This document shows, piece by piece, positions 37,880 to 51,100 of a DNA stretch of 64,000 nt; the first letter of the stretch is position 1, and the number at the start of each line of letters is the position of its first letter. The stretch is from positions 919,284 through 983,283 of the forward strand of contig VZSF01001885.1 of assembly GCA_013398295.1 (NCBI GenBank), read 5' to 3'. Source of the stretch: Chionis minor (lineage: Eukaryota; Chordata; Aves; Charadriiformes; Chionididae). A model generated the notes under the pieces. That model worked only from the letters and a program-made list of their open reading frames with translations. It had not been told where the DNA came from and ran no database searches. The position numbers and the translations under genes are program-made.

Positions 37880-38880
37880 CCCGAGTTTTACTTGGTTTTC
37901 GTGTAGGTTTCTGTCAGCCGATCACGCGGTAGAATTAACGGGAAAGGCCCCCTGGCGACGGCCTGCTCCCGCCGCCCTCCACCCTCGGCTCACGCCGCTC
38001 GCGGCCTCCTGGCGGGCGGCCTTCCACCGACGGGCCGGTCCCGCCGCCGCCCTTGCGGCCTGGCCTCTTCGTGGGCCCCTCGGCACGGCGGCACCACCGC
38101 CACCACCCCGCGGCCCCGCCACAGCGGCGGGCGGGCGGGCTGCCTGGCTGCCTGGCTGACTGCCCNNNNNNNNNNNNNNNNNNNNNNNNNNNNNNNNNNN
38201 NNNNNNNNNNNNNNNNNNNNNNNNNNNNNNNNNNNNNNNNNNNNNNNNNNNNNNNNNNNNNNNNNNNNNNNNNNNNNNNNNNNNNNNNNNNNNNNNNNNN
38301 NNNNNNNNNNNNNNNNNNNNNNNNNNNNNNNNNNNNNNNNNNNNNNNNNNNNNNNNNNNNNNNNNNNNNNNNNNNNNNNNNNNNNNNNNNNNNNNNNNNN
38401 NNNNNNNNNNNNNNNNNNNNNNNNNNNNNNNNNNNNNNNNNNNNNNNNNNNNNNNNNNNNNNNNNNNNNNNNNNNNNNNNNNNNNNNNNNNNNNNNNNNN
38501 NNNNNNNNNNNNNNNNNNNNNNNNNNNNNNNNNNNNNNNNNNNNNNNNNNNNNNNNNNNNNNNNNNNNNNNNNNNNNNNNNNNNNNNNNNNNNNNNNNNN
38601 NNCAAGGAAGTGGAGCGGGGGGTCCCCTTTTGCGGCCGCCGGCCCTCGGGCGGGGGCCCTGCATTTCGCCCAGGAGCGCACGCCTCAAGGCGGGGGGGGG
38701 AGGGGAGGGGAGGGGGCTGGATGAATGTCCTGCCGTGGCCGCCGAGGTGCCCGCTGCCTCTGGCGTTCAGGAAATGCCGGAGCCGCACGTAGAGGACTGT
38801 GTGTCGGTGTCTGAAAAGGCGGAACCCAGAAATAGCAATAACTCCTGCTTTCGATTGATATACCCCGCACAGTCCTAAGG
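37880..38880 (+). promoter_or_regulatory. HAUS6: HAUS6 CpG-island promoter, interrupted by gap
   Basis: Strongly GC- and CpG-rich sequence flanks a run of N at 38166-38602. It lies just before the second HAUS6 exon, so it is the expected promoter and first exon. No exon matching the HAUS6 N-terminus is visible in the sequenced parts, so exon 1 is probably inside the gap. Frames drawn across the N run have no meaning. Confidence 0.6.
38166..38602. other. Assembly gap (437 N)
   Basis: A run of N inside the HAUS6 CpG island, with a G-rich GGGGA-type tract just right of it (about 38691-38717). GC-rich, G-run sequence is a common cause of such gaps. The true length may differ. Confidence 0.99.
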
Positions 38881-39140
38881 GGGAAGTGAGCGGCTCGGCG
38901 GCATACCTCCTGGCTTGGAAACTGTTTTGAGAGAAAACGCTGTCACCAGAGTTATTCCAGCTTTGTTGAACAGGCTGCAGAACGTGTATTTTTAACAATG
39001 GAGGAAAAAAAAAAGCGCGCATTCAATGTATACTCAATGTAATATGAGGTAGTATTTTGTAATCGTAAGCAGCCAGTAAAAATGCTGCGTTAATTCGGCA
39101 TCCTGGCTACTTCTGATGTATCTGTTTGTTTGTGCATTAG

Positions 39141-42100
39141 GATGATGTTTAATAAATCAAACATCAGAGCATTTCATATCATTTCCATCTTCTTGTTTCG
39201 GAAGCTGGATGAGTTCCGCACAGCAAAAGTTTTCAGGTAAGTGCTGGGCTTGTGAGGTTACTTCTGTGCACATAAATAAGAGTATGGTTTATGCAGCTTC
39301 TGGGAGTGGAGGGAACTGAGCGGGAAAGTGGTCTTTTGAGGAGTGCTGTGGAAAAAGAACATACAGTCTTGTTTCCTCTTGATCAAAATTCTGTAATACA
39401 TCAGAAAACTTGCCTTAATTAAAGCTGTTTCTGGTAGCATCTGTAACTTGTCAAGTTTGATAAGAACTTTCATAGCTGCAAAGTGATCTACTGTTCCCAT
39501 TCCTTTCCCTGACAAAACAGCAAGTAGTGTCTCCTGGTTATGGATTGCTGCCAGGATCTTCAACATGGCAAGAACCCCAACTTCCTTAATGTTTTTCCTC
39601 TTTGTACAAAGAAATGGCTGGAGGAAGACCAGTGGTAGGAGAATTGTCAGCGTTCTGACCCCTTTGTTTTCATCTTCCCTTCTCCTGAGATGGAAAGAGC
39701 TGCAGACAAATCTGTCTCTGAAATAGCCTGTAGTTTACTATGGCAAGAAAGCCTTGTCATTTAACAAACTTTTGTCTGTTCTTGGTCTAGGCTATATCTC
39801 CTCATTTTCTGGCTCCTCCAAGAAGCATTACTAAGAAATCTTTGTCTTAGTCTTGTTTTGAAATTGCTTTTTCTTTTTTCTCCCCCCCCTCCCCAGACTG
39901 GGAGGAAAATGTGCCTTTCCAGTAATAACATTAAAAGCTCCTGAATTTAGGAAGCAGTGCCACTTATGGCTAGAAGATATCGCAGTGAGTATTATGAACA
40001 GTGGAAAATGATACCCTAGTGGTTTCTGTGACATCGCTTTTTTTTTTTTAAGAATGTGTAGTGCTTTAACTAAGAGTTTTAAATGACGTTATATTACCAA
40101 AGAGCTCAGTTTTACCTTGTCTTATTTCACATAGTTTGTCTTAGAATTGTTTGAGGAAAAATTGTGGCATGGTGGAATTTAGATGACAGAGACTTTAATA
40201 TTATGTCTTGAAACTCCTGTGGGCTTGCTTCTGAATAATGGTATTTGATTAAACAGAAATCTAGATAGTTTCTTAGCTGTGGGTGAGAATAATTCTCTTC
40301 AGCTTGAGACATGTTAAGTTGCCTGCAAAGGTTTTTATTATTGTGAAAGTGGTTTCAGATGCATGAAAACATTTTTAACATTAGCTGTTCCTTATATATG
40401 GGGGAGGGGACTAAAGTGTAAGGTGAGCATTCTAAAGGAAAGGAGACAAACCAAAGCTGATTACTTCAGGTATTACTGGTTATTATGTTATCTTCTCATG
40501 CTGCCCTTGTTTTAATGATAGTTCTAGAAATCAGGTCTTTACTGGAACACTTATTTTTTTAGTAGTAATGGACAAAGTGAAAGGCAATGAAGCAGTTACC
40601 TTTGAGCAAGGTAGAAGCAGAACAAAGTACACTGATTAATGACTTTAGTAGAAAATATGAAAGAACTTGAATGTTTTTTCAAAGGTAGGGATTACCAGTC
40701 AGGAGTGAGGAGGGCAGGGACTTTTAACATTTGCCCAGCAATGATTTCAGTCTTTGCATTGAAAATATCTCGAGTGGAGAACTAGGGATGGTGGGGGGAA
40801 GTTTGAGTCTCTTCTGCTGACTAGACAAGATGTCTGCTGTTGTGGCATAGTAGTTTAGCTTTGCATCAGTCTTGCTAGTAATTAGGCTGCGCTGTTTTGG
40901 TACTTGGCTAAATGTTTGATGGTTGTTGCTTAGGCTTTGTTTCTTAGATGAGTTTTGTCTTTAAAACCAATTTGACTTTTCTAGAAAGACGTCAAGAGCT
41001 GTCTTCCAAAAGTTCCAGCTTCTTTTCTTGCTACTCCTGCTGGTCCTAAATTTATTCACCTTATGTATCGGTTTGCAAGACATGTAGTGGTTGTGGACAT
41101 GAAAAGGAATTCTGTAGGTAAGCTGTAATACAAGAATTAAAATGCTTCATTTGTCACGTTTGACAGTGAATGTGTCAAGTCTTTAATATCTGCTGAGAGC
41201 TTTAAGTAGTTCTGAGTTGACTGCTCAGTTCAAAATCCTTTACGGGTTTTGTGCACTTACATAGAGCTGCTGCTGATAGAATGATGCTGATTGTTTTGCT
41301 TTCTGTTGCTTTCTGGGTCTTGCTCCAAGGTTCATCTGTGTAATGCTATACACCGTCACACACACAATGGTTTGGTCCAAAAGTATTGGACCACTCTACT
41401 ATACTGTTTCTCACAACTTGTGGAATTCTGAAGGATCAGAACTGCCAATTCTAGGCATCTAGTATTGTTTTAGTAACCTAAAGAATGGAGAAAGGCAGTG
41501 ACAGTGATGGAATGAAAATGTATACAACAGAAAGAACTGGCAACAAAGACAGTACACTGCCTGTGTCAGTCTGAGTAAACTGGGTATCTTGATACGTGAT
41601 TCTTTCAATTCAAACTAGTTTAGGAATTTGTCTATTTGCTAGAAGTGAATGATGTGATCCAAACATTAATTTTCATTTAGGTACTAATATACCTTTTGCT
41701 GAATCTATGGAGTTGGTGCATAAGAATATGTACATGGCACGTGCAAGATGTAGAGTTGCATACAATAAACTTCTGCAAATCTTTCAAAAGGAAGATTTTC
41801 TTCTTCGAGAATATAAGAAGAAAGAACAGTAAGTAATACATCTAAAGAAAAGGAGTCTTTTCATAAGCTGACTTTTGTATGTGTGTTTTTAAAACGATTT
41901 GAGGAGGCTGCATCTGCTTTATGTCAAGAGTTCTGTTAGGGACCCCCCCTTGTTTCCCTCTACCTCCTTTAACTGACAGTTCCACTGTTTGTAGGGTCTT
42001 CTGTGAAGCATAGTAGTCTAAAGAAATTAGTTCTTCAGTTAGGAGATGCAGTATTTTGGAAGATATGGTTACTTGGGCACCAAAAGTGGTCAGGGAATTC

Positions 42101-45100
42101 TTCACATATAGCACTATTATTTCTTAACATCTGAAGGGTCATATTTGAGAATGTAACTGCCTCAGGATGAAACATTTGTTTTTTGCTTAATTGCTGTGGG
42201 ACACATTTTATTTACATAATCCAGACCAGAGGACTGGTCTGTTTCATGCCTTTGGATCAAAATCAAAGGGTTTAGCATCAAGGGGAGACATCATGGTGAA
42301 TGTCTGCCATACATCTCTTCCTCTGTACCAGGAAAGGTATACGAAACCTTCTTCGCATGACTAAATGTACCTCAGACCTGCAGGCCTTGATCCTTGTATA
42401 GGCTTTCAGCTTACCCTGGTATTTGTTGGGAAAGTGCTACAGTGGTGCATCAGCAATCTGTGCAGCTGCAGTGCATTGAACATGATGTTGTAATGCAATC
42501 ACTGGGTGTACTGAGTAGGTGTGGCACTCTTTTGAATGCACTGCTTACGAGAAGCTTTTCTGGAGACATAACTGCCAACAGGAGCCTTACGGTCACTGCA
42601 GCCAAGGCTGTAGAACTTCAGATCCTAAGGAACCTGAGGAAGACAAGTGGAAGAATAATAGAATAATGACACTAGAGTGGATTTCCGCTTGCTCAGGGAA
42701 CTGCTAGGAGGTATGCTGTGGAAAGCAGAAGGGCTCAGGAGTGCTAGGATATTTTCAGAGATTCTTGCTGAAGCTCAAGCATGGTCCGTCCCCTTAAGCG
42801 GAAAAAGAAGCAGGCATAACAAGAAAGCAGCCTGGTTAAAACTGAGCTAGTGATGAAGCTCAGAAATCAAAGCAGCAGCATATGGAAGATAGAAAAGGGG
42901 ACTGACTCCCAGATATAAATAAAGAACTATTTCTTGGTTGTGCGGTGATGTTGTTATGGAAGTCAAATGTTCAGCTAAAGCTCCAGGAGCCTGGTAAGAA
43001 GCTGAAAAAAGGCTTCCTTAGGAAGTGGAAGTACATGGAGGATTTAGGTCTGCTTCTGAATGAAATGGCAAGTTAGGTTAAAAGTGTCACGGGCTGAAAT
43101 ACCTAATACCTTCTTTGCCTCAGTCTTCATGGTAAGGTCAGTAGCCCAATCTCTGTGCCAAAAAGCAGTGATGAAAGAAGCAACACACCACTGGTAGTAG
43201 AAGAGGGTAAAGCAGAGCTTCCTGTGTACAAACTGGACACATGCAGACCTTTGCTATCAGATGGAATGCATCCAAGGGTGCAGAGATACTTACCTGGCAT
43301 CATTTCAGAAGTGTTCTGTCATCTTTGGAAGGATAGAAGGCTAACTAAAGGGGTGAACCCAAAGGATGGTACTGCCTTGAAGTCTAACTGGTAGCTGATC
43401 ATGAGTGGAGTTCCTCTTGGGCTGATAGTTGGTCTTACACTGTTCCTTGTTTTTGTAAGCGATGTGGATAATAGGATTGACTGCAAACCATCAAACTTGC
43501 AGATGATGCCAAACTGTGGAAAGGTAGATACACTGGAATGAAGAGCCATTACACAGGGAGACCTTGATGCATTTGGAGACTTTCCCAACAAGAACTGTGT
43601 GAGGTTTAACAAGGATCAGTGTGAAGTCCTGCACCTGGCATGGAATAATCCCCAACAGCAGCACAGGCTTGTGGGTGATTGGCTAGGGAGCAGAGATGAG
43701 AGTAGTGCTGGCCCACAAGCTGAGCATGAGTCAGCAGTGTGCCTTTGTAGCCAAGAAGAGCAGCAGCGTGCTAGGCTGCATGAAAACAAGCACATTCAGC
43801 AGATCAAGAGATGTATTTCGCTCTACCTGGCAATTGTAAGGCCATGCCTGGAGTACTGTGTTCAGTTTTGGCCCTTCCAATTGGGGAGAGAGATTGAAAG
43901 ATAGGAGAGATTCTAGCAGAGGACCACAATGATTAGAGGGTTGGAAAGCTTGCTACATAGGACTAAAAGCTGTAGAAACTGGGTTTATTTAGCCTGAGGA
44001 AAACATAGCTCAGGGGGTTTAATCATGATCTTCCAATATCTAAAAAGTAGTTGTTGAGAAGATGGCACTCTTCACGAGGATGTATGGCGACAGAATAAGA
44101 GGCATCAGGCCCAAGGTGCTTAAGGGAAAACTCCATCTGGATAAAAACCAAATCAAATATCATGTGAGAGCAATTAAACACTGGAATACGTTGCCCAGAA
44201 AAGTGGTGGAATTTACCTTGCAGGAAACATTCAAGACTTGACTTGACAGGACCATGAGTAACATAATGGAAGGATCAACAATATGATTTTCAGAGGGCAA
44301 AGTCTCCTAAAATTCTCTGATTTCTATAATTCTGCATCTCCTGTCACCCTGCTTGGGAAGTGTTAGTAGTGCTCTCGCTTACCTTGTGGGTGGTACCCTT
44401 CAAAAACGTTCTTTCATTGTTCCAAACCTGCCTTGGTATGCAAATTTGGAAAGAAGTGCATGATTGATTAGTGATTGTACGGAATTCTGGGAATAGCAGA
44501 GTAGAAACTTGGATTTTTTTTTTAAAAATCTGTGGTAACTCTTCATTTTTTTCTTAGGCTTTTAATTAAAGAAATAAAACAGATAAAGTCTGAATATGCA
44601 GTCCTACAGGTACAGTCTTCCAAGTAAGTGTGTTTCCTTGTAACTAAATTAGCATATATATAATCAATTTTTTACTTTCATGAAATAAGAACTATGATTT
44701 CAGCATAGTCCACTTGAACTTTTGTTTTGCATGTACTATAGGATGAAACAAAATGAAAACAAAAAGTACAAAACTGAGAAAATTCAAAAGGTGAGCATTC
44801 TTTTTTCTGCTGTTGCAGCATACTGTATTTGATCTTATATTTCTGCAATACTTACTCTCAGATACTATTATTTCAACTTGCCCATGTGTGATGATTCTAG
44901 CACCTTAATCTGCCTTTATGCTGTTTATGTTATTTTAACATAGCATTTTTGTACTTCCTGCCTAAGGTCCGCAGTATGTGGACACTTGTAATGGAAATCC
45001 TTACATCTCTGAAAAAGGAAAAGGAAATTGTGGATCATGTACTTGAAGGCTTTGATGGCTGCTACGTTTTAGATGGAGCTAATGTTGTTTCTAGAGTTCC

Positions 45101-48100
45101 AAGGATGTTGGCTTGCAGAGTTGAAAGTAATGAACACAAAGTAAGTAATTTTTGTCCTTCTTGCTACACTGTACTTTTTTTTAGTTCCCAGGGATGTAGT
45201 TAGAAACTTCAAAAAATAGAAAACAAACCCCTAAAAAACAAAACCACAAACCCGAAGCCCACCACATTACTTCACAGATGATAAGAGCAAGATGATTGCT
45301 CAAGGGTGGAGAAAGCATGTCTAATTTTTATGTAAAAGTTTATTATGCTGCTGTTTTGTATTAGTTAGTTATTAATTTTGTAAGTTCAGTAACTGAATTG
45401 GTGACTCTGCCTGATTAGTACTTGATTTTTTTTTTTCGTTGTTGTTGCTGCTTAGACATTAAAACTAGACTGACCAGTTTAACTATTGCTTTAAAAAATG
45501 GGCTTTTGTTTCCAGTGTGTAGTATATGGTGCTGTTTAGGCCTGCCACATCTTCTAGGGCAGTAGTTAAACAGAGTACCTTATTAGTTGGAGTTTTCTTA
45601 GTTCATATGACTTTAAAGGCTGCTTTTAAGCATCTGGTTCCAGAAAACAAACATGAGGCTCAAATCTAGAGTGGGTTTTTTGAAAAATGAAACAATTGGG
45701 AACTGAATCAAAATACAGAGTGGAGCTTTGTATCCCTGCTCTCACTATAGAAGACATAACTTTCTGATATTGATGCAGTTCACTAACTCTTCTTTTTCTT
45801 GATTGCTAAACTTCAAGCATTGGAGAGGAAATTTATATGAAGCTGGAAAACTGAATTTCTTAGCAGTCATTCAGTTATTAAATGAAGCCCTGAGGATGCT
45901 GAGAGATGAACTTCATCAATATGACTTAACATCACAAATTAGATATATGAAGAATATTAGTGTGTTCTGTACCCGCGAACTACGGAATATGCAAGAAAGC
46001 AGGTAATTGACTGGAAACTTTCTCTGGTTGCGTGTTCTTTAGTCCAAGAATCATGTGTTCCTACCTTGGAGTCTTTTCTAAAATAGTATCATTTATGGTC
46101 AAAACAAGTTGGTTTAATGTTTTTTTTCCTTTTTCTCTGAGAAAATCATATTTGTCTGTATTATCTATATAACTTTCAGCTGAGATTCTTTTCTAGGTAA
46201 CTTTGGCTTTTTACCCTTACTTTGTTAACAACAGATGAGCTAGCTTGCTCCTGAGGACCTCGTTTGCTAGCTGAGCTGTTGTGAGGGTTTTTTTGTTATG
46301 TTAATAAGTTGTGGGATTTTAAAATTTTATCTGAAACTGGCTTAGGGAAGTTCACTCACTGTGTGTATGTATTTTAGTATAGTTCTTCCAATTCTGCTGT
46401 AAGAAACATGAAGAGTATCTAGCAGCTGTTTCTTAAGTGGTGAGTTTCAATTCTAAGTTCAGTGAAGTTCAGTTCACTAAGTTAGTTCTTAGTGCGTGCA
46501 CAAATGCATGAATAAGTTGATACACATTACATGTTTTGCAGGATAAGGGGAACATATAATACACTCAGTCTTTCTGCAGAATTGTAATCTCCACCAGTAG
46601 AGGTGTTATTTTAATTTCCTATGCTTATATATTACAGGTTAAAATTAAGGGAACAGTATTTGGCACAAAGGAGAGGATCTTTTTCTAGAAAACAGGAAGA
46701 CTGGCAAGAAAAGTGGACAAGCTTTCTTGGCATGTGTCCTTTAAAATTAATGTTACAGTGGGATCCAGTAAGTAGTGTTCGTTTTATCTGTTTCTGGGGA
46801 AGAGAAAGGATGAAGTTGAGAGAGGTTGTGCATCTAAGGAGGTGTGTTCTGTTGCAACATTAAAGCTTTATACGTAAGGTTAGGGGATGGGTACAGTATA
46901 GCAGAAATTGCTGTATGAAGTAGTCTTCCTTAAAGAAGATGCTTTTCGCTTAATGACAGATGGTGTCTTCACTTGAGATGAAGGATAGAAGCATCTTGTC
47001 AAGACAGTAGATCAGCATAAGAGCAAGCTAGTTGGTTTGGTTTTGTCCATGTCCATCACTCCACGGAAACTGAGCTTTTGTGTTCTATCAGTCTGAAAAT
47101 CTGCCGAGTTTTGTTTTCCCCCTTTAAAATTATCTGCTTGATGAATGAACAATAATTTCAATTCTGGTGCTCTTATTAATACAGAGATCTGAGGTTATAC
47201 CCTTGCATAGCTACCCAACAGAGAGAGGTAGCATCATGTTGAGTCTGACAGCTGGTTTGCAGAAAAGCTGTTGTAAATAATTGTCTGTTAATTGCTGTAG
47301 ATGTGCATTTTTTTCCAGCCAGCTTGTGTAACTTTTTTTCTGTTGAAAGGAATTTATTTTGTTAAAAAAATGGGGTGAAGAGATTCCTAATCCTGCAGAA
47401 GATGAGGAGGATACTGTCTTTTATCAACGTCTATTATCAGTTCCAGGTAACTGAACAGGAGAAGCTTCTTTCCTTCTCCCCCCTTCCACAATTGTTAAAA
47501 GTTACTTGGCATGTAAAAGACTCCCTCCTTGTGTTTGTAAGTATCTCTGATACTATCTATCTTATCTATCTACTACTTACTATCTCTGATAGTCTCTGAT
47601 AATCTGGTTCTGAATGACCCGTTGCCACAGTTCACATAATCATAGAATGGTTTAGGTTGGAGGCGACCTTAAAGATAATCTAGTTCCAACCCCCTTGTGA
47701 TGGGCAGGGACACCTTTCACAAGACAGGGTTGCTCAAAGTCCAGTCCAGCCTGGTCTTGAACACTTCCACAGATGGGGCCTCCAGAACTTCCCTGGGCAA
47801 CCCGTTCCAGTTCCTCACCACTCTGAGTGAAAAATTTCTTCCTGAGATCTGTTCTAAATGTCCCCTCTTCCAGTTTGAAGCCATTGCCCCTTGTCCTATT
47901 GCTACATGCCCTTGTCAAAAGTCCCTCTCCAGCCTTCCTGTAGGCCCCTTTCAGACATCTATCAGACTGCTATCAGGTCTCCCCGGAGCCTTCTCGTCTC
48001 CAGGCTGAACAACCCCAACTGTCTGAGCCTGTCCTGATAGCAGAGGTGCTCTAATCCTCTGGTCATTTTCGTGGCCCTCCTCTGTCACTCTTCCCTTATC

Positions 48101-51100
48101 CACCAGTGTTGTAACCTTGTAGAACGCCACCCAATTTTTCAGGCACAATTTGCCCTTACTGAAGCCATATTAACTGTAACCAATCACCTCCTCATTTTCC
48201 ATGTGCCTTAGCATAGTTTCCAACAGGTTGTGCTCCATGATCTTGCTGGGCACAGAGGTGAGGCTGACTGGCCTGTAGTTCCCTGAGTCGTCTTTTCTAC
48301 CCTTTTTGAAAATGGGGGTTATGTTCCCTTTTCCAGTCAGTGAGAACTTCACTGGAGCACCATTACTTCTCAAATAAGATGGATAGTGGCTTGGCGACTA
48401 CATCTGCCAGTTCCTTCAGGACCTGTGGGTGAATTTCATTAGGTCCCATGGACCTGTGCGTATTCAGGTTCCTTAGCTGGTCTCAGACCTGGTCTTTTCC
48501 TCTAGTGGGCAGTACCTCGTTCTCCTAGGCCCTGCCTTTACCTTCTGCAATTTGGGTGGTGTGCCTAGAGCCTTTGCCAGTGAAGAGTGAGGCAAAAAAG
48601 TAATTGAGTACCTCAGCCTTTTCCATGTCCCAGGTGACCAGATCTCCCATTTCCTTCTTGCATGGGCCCATATATTCCCTAGTCTTCCTTTTGCCCATGT
48701 GTTATGGTTTCAGAAAACCCATGACAATTTATTGTGGTTCACACCATTATTCTTTCACACAATGACCCCTCCCCACCCAGGAAGGGGAATCGGGAATAAA
48801 CCAAGGAAACCTGTGGGTTGAAACATAAACAGATTTAATAGGATAGAACTAGATAATTAACAGTACTATCACTAAAGAACCCATATTCATTCCTGTACCC
48901 ATATATACAGTATACAAGGATTATACACAGCCAACTGTATCAGCAGGAAGTTGTGCACTCAGAGCAGAGGATAGTAAATGCCGGACACTGCGAGTGCTAT
49001 GGCTTCAAGAGGAAAGGAAGGCCTCAGAGGTCTAGCACTGGGCCAAGAAGTCCTCTGGATTGCCACCATCAAGGGAGAGAGAGCTTCGCAGCAAACTTTC
49101 TAATTTATATTGAATGTGATGTTCATGGTGTGAAATAATCCTGTTAGCCAGCTTGGGTCAAGTGCCTGAGTCTCACTCCTCATCCTTGCACCTGGTGAGC
49201 TCAAACACACAGACCTTGAGACTAGCTGGCTATAAAGTAAATATTTCGACAAATTCAGACACAAGAGTCTTCCAAATATACAGTTTTCCCAAGCATTAGA
49301 AAATAAATTGGTCCAGTGTCACTCAAACCAGATCACCCTGATATACCTATAGAAGGCCTTCTTGTTGCTCCTGATGCCGCTGGCCAGATTTAATTTTATC
49401 TGGGCTTTAGCTTTCCTAACCTGATCCCTGGATGCCCAGAAAATTTCTTTGTATTCTTCCCAGGCTACCTGTCCTTGCTCCCACCCTCTGTAGACTTCCT
49501 TCTTCTGTTTGAAAAATTTTAAGGCAGTTCATGGACATTCTCAACCTTGTCATATGTCAAATTCTCTGATGCTTTTGATATGATAAAAAAATGTGCTGGA
49601 GCTGTCTGGTATTTTGTTCTTCTTGCACGAAGGATGTTGAGACAGATTTCCATGTGCAGAGGTTCATTGTGGTTCTAGAGAATACGTTCACTCTAACAAT
49701 AGAAGTTGCTTCAGGCTGGAAGAGTAATAAAAGGAGAGAAAGAAGATAAATCTTTTCCCATGTGCTAGCTGGGAAAAGAAGTTGAAGGTGTCCTGCCAGG
49801 TAAGCATCTTTCCCTGGTGCATTCTGAAATACTCCACAGTAACCGTGCCATTTGGTCAGGACCTTACTTGATCTCTGTGTTTGTTGCTTTCAGTCATTGG
49901 GCTAAAAAGTGCTGATTGGAGCTGGTTTGGGTCAGGCATGCATGTTGCACGTGCAAGTCAGCTGATGAGCTGATTGTCTTTCACAGGGTAGTGCTTATCG
50001 ATCAAGGGTTGACTGTCCCTGGCAGAGAGGTCTAAATCAGAAGCTACAAAGCAAAGGTGGAAAAGGAGGGGGAAGACAGCTTGAATCCTCTGTCATTTGC
50101 AGTCCCTTTCAGGAAAAATGACGTACCAGAGGCGTGTTGGAATTTTGAGGTGCAAAGCAATAGGGAGAAGATCCTTTTGGTTACAAAGGTGAAAGTGCTG
50201 CTTCAGCAGTGTGAGGGTATATAGGTGGAAGGATAGAAGATGCAGAGGAAAGGCTACAGAATTGCAAATGGAAGGTCATTTGCCTTAAAAATTTCAGAGA
50301 TTGAAGCACTCGGCAATAACGCTGTGATCTTCTGGTAATACCAGAAAGCTTGAGACAAACTGGTGTCTGTGGCATTCTCTCTACTATGTGGTTAAGATCC
50401 TTCATCTGAAAATCCAGCCACTAAGAAAACTAACTTTCTGCCTGTTAGCATGGTAAGCTTTAAAAATACATTAACCTCACCTAACTTCTTGAAGTGAGCT
50501 TGGATTTTGGAGGTGTGTTGAGCTGAATACAAAAGGAAGTAATGGCATTTTTGTTAGCAGAAGCTGAAACTTCAGGTTAGTAGAGAACTACAGAGGTTAA
50601 ACTTCGGCTGTCTATCCAAATGACGTGCCAAAATAGATACTTACTGTTTTAGAGACTTCCAACCTGAGGTACATGTTCCTCTGGTAATGTGCAAAACATT
50701 TCTTCATGGCATGCCTTGCCTTGCTTGAACTGAGGCAGTGTTAATCAAAGGGATGAGTGTGTCCACAGAGATACTTTTTGATAAATGCAGGTGAAGATAG
50801 TGTGGAAAATAAGTGGAGTTTTGCTTTGTGGAATTGATGGGCCAAACAATTGATGCGTGTGTGGAGAGGACAGGGTAACAATGACACGTGGCTGGGATTG
50901 TAGTTTTGAGGAAGGTGGAATGTAGGATTGACATGTGCAGGGCAGCAGGTAGAATCATACTTCTCAAATATGTGTTCAGGAACAATGCAGATAAGTGCTC
51001 ACTCCTAGTGGTGTCTGTGGCTGCAAGCGGTCTCTGAGCAAAATGATTGATTTCTCTGTCCTGCTTATGTATTAATTTATTTTTCTTGAAGAGTTCATAA

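Noticed and set aside
37922..39022. 366-codon - strand frame and similar frames through the N run
   Set aside because: Most of the frame is undetermined bases and the flanks are GC-rich promoter sequence.
47558..47600. TATC-type short tandem tract
   Set aside because: Short and imperfect; ordinary microsatellite noise.
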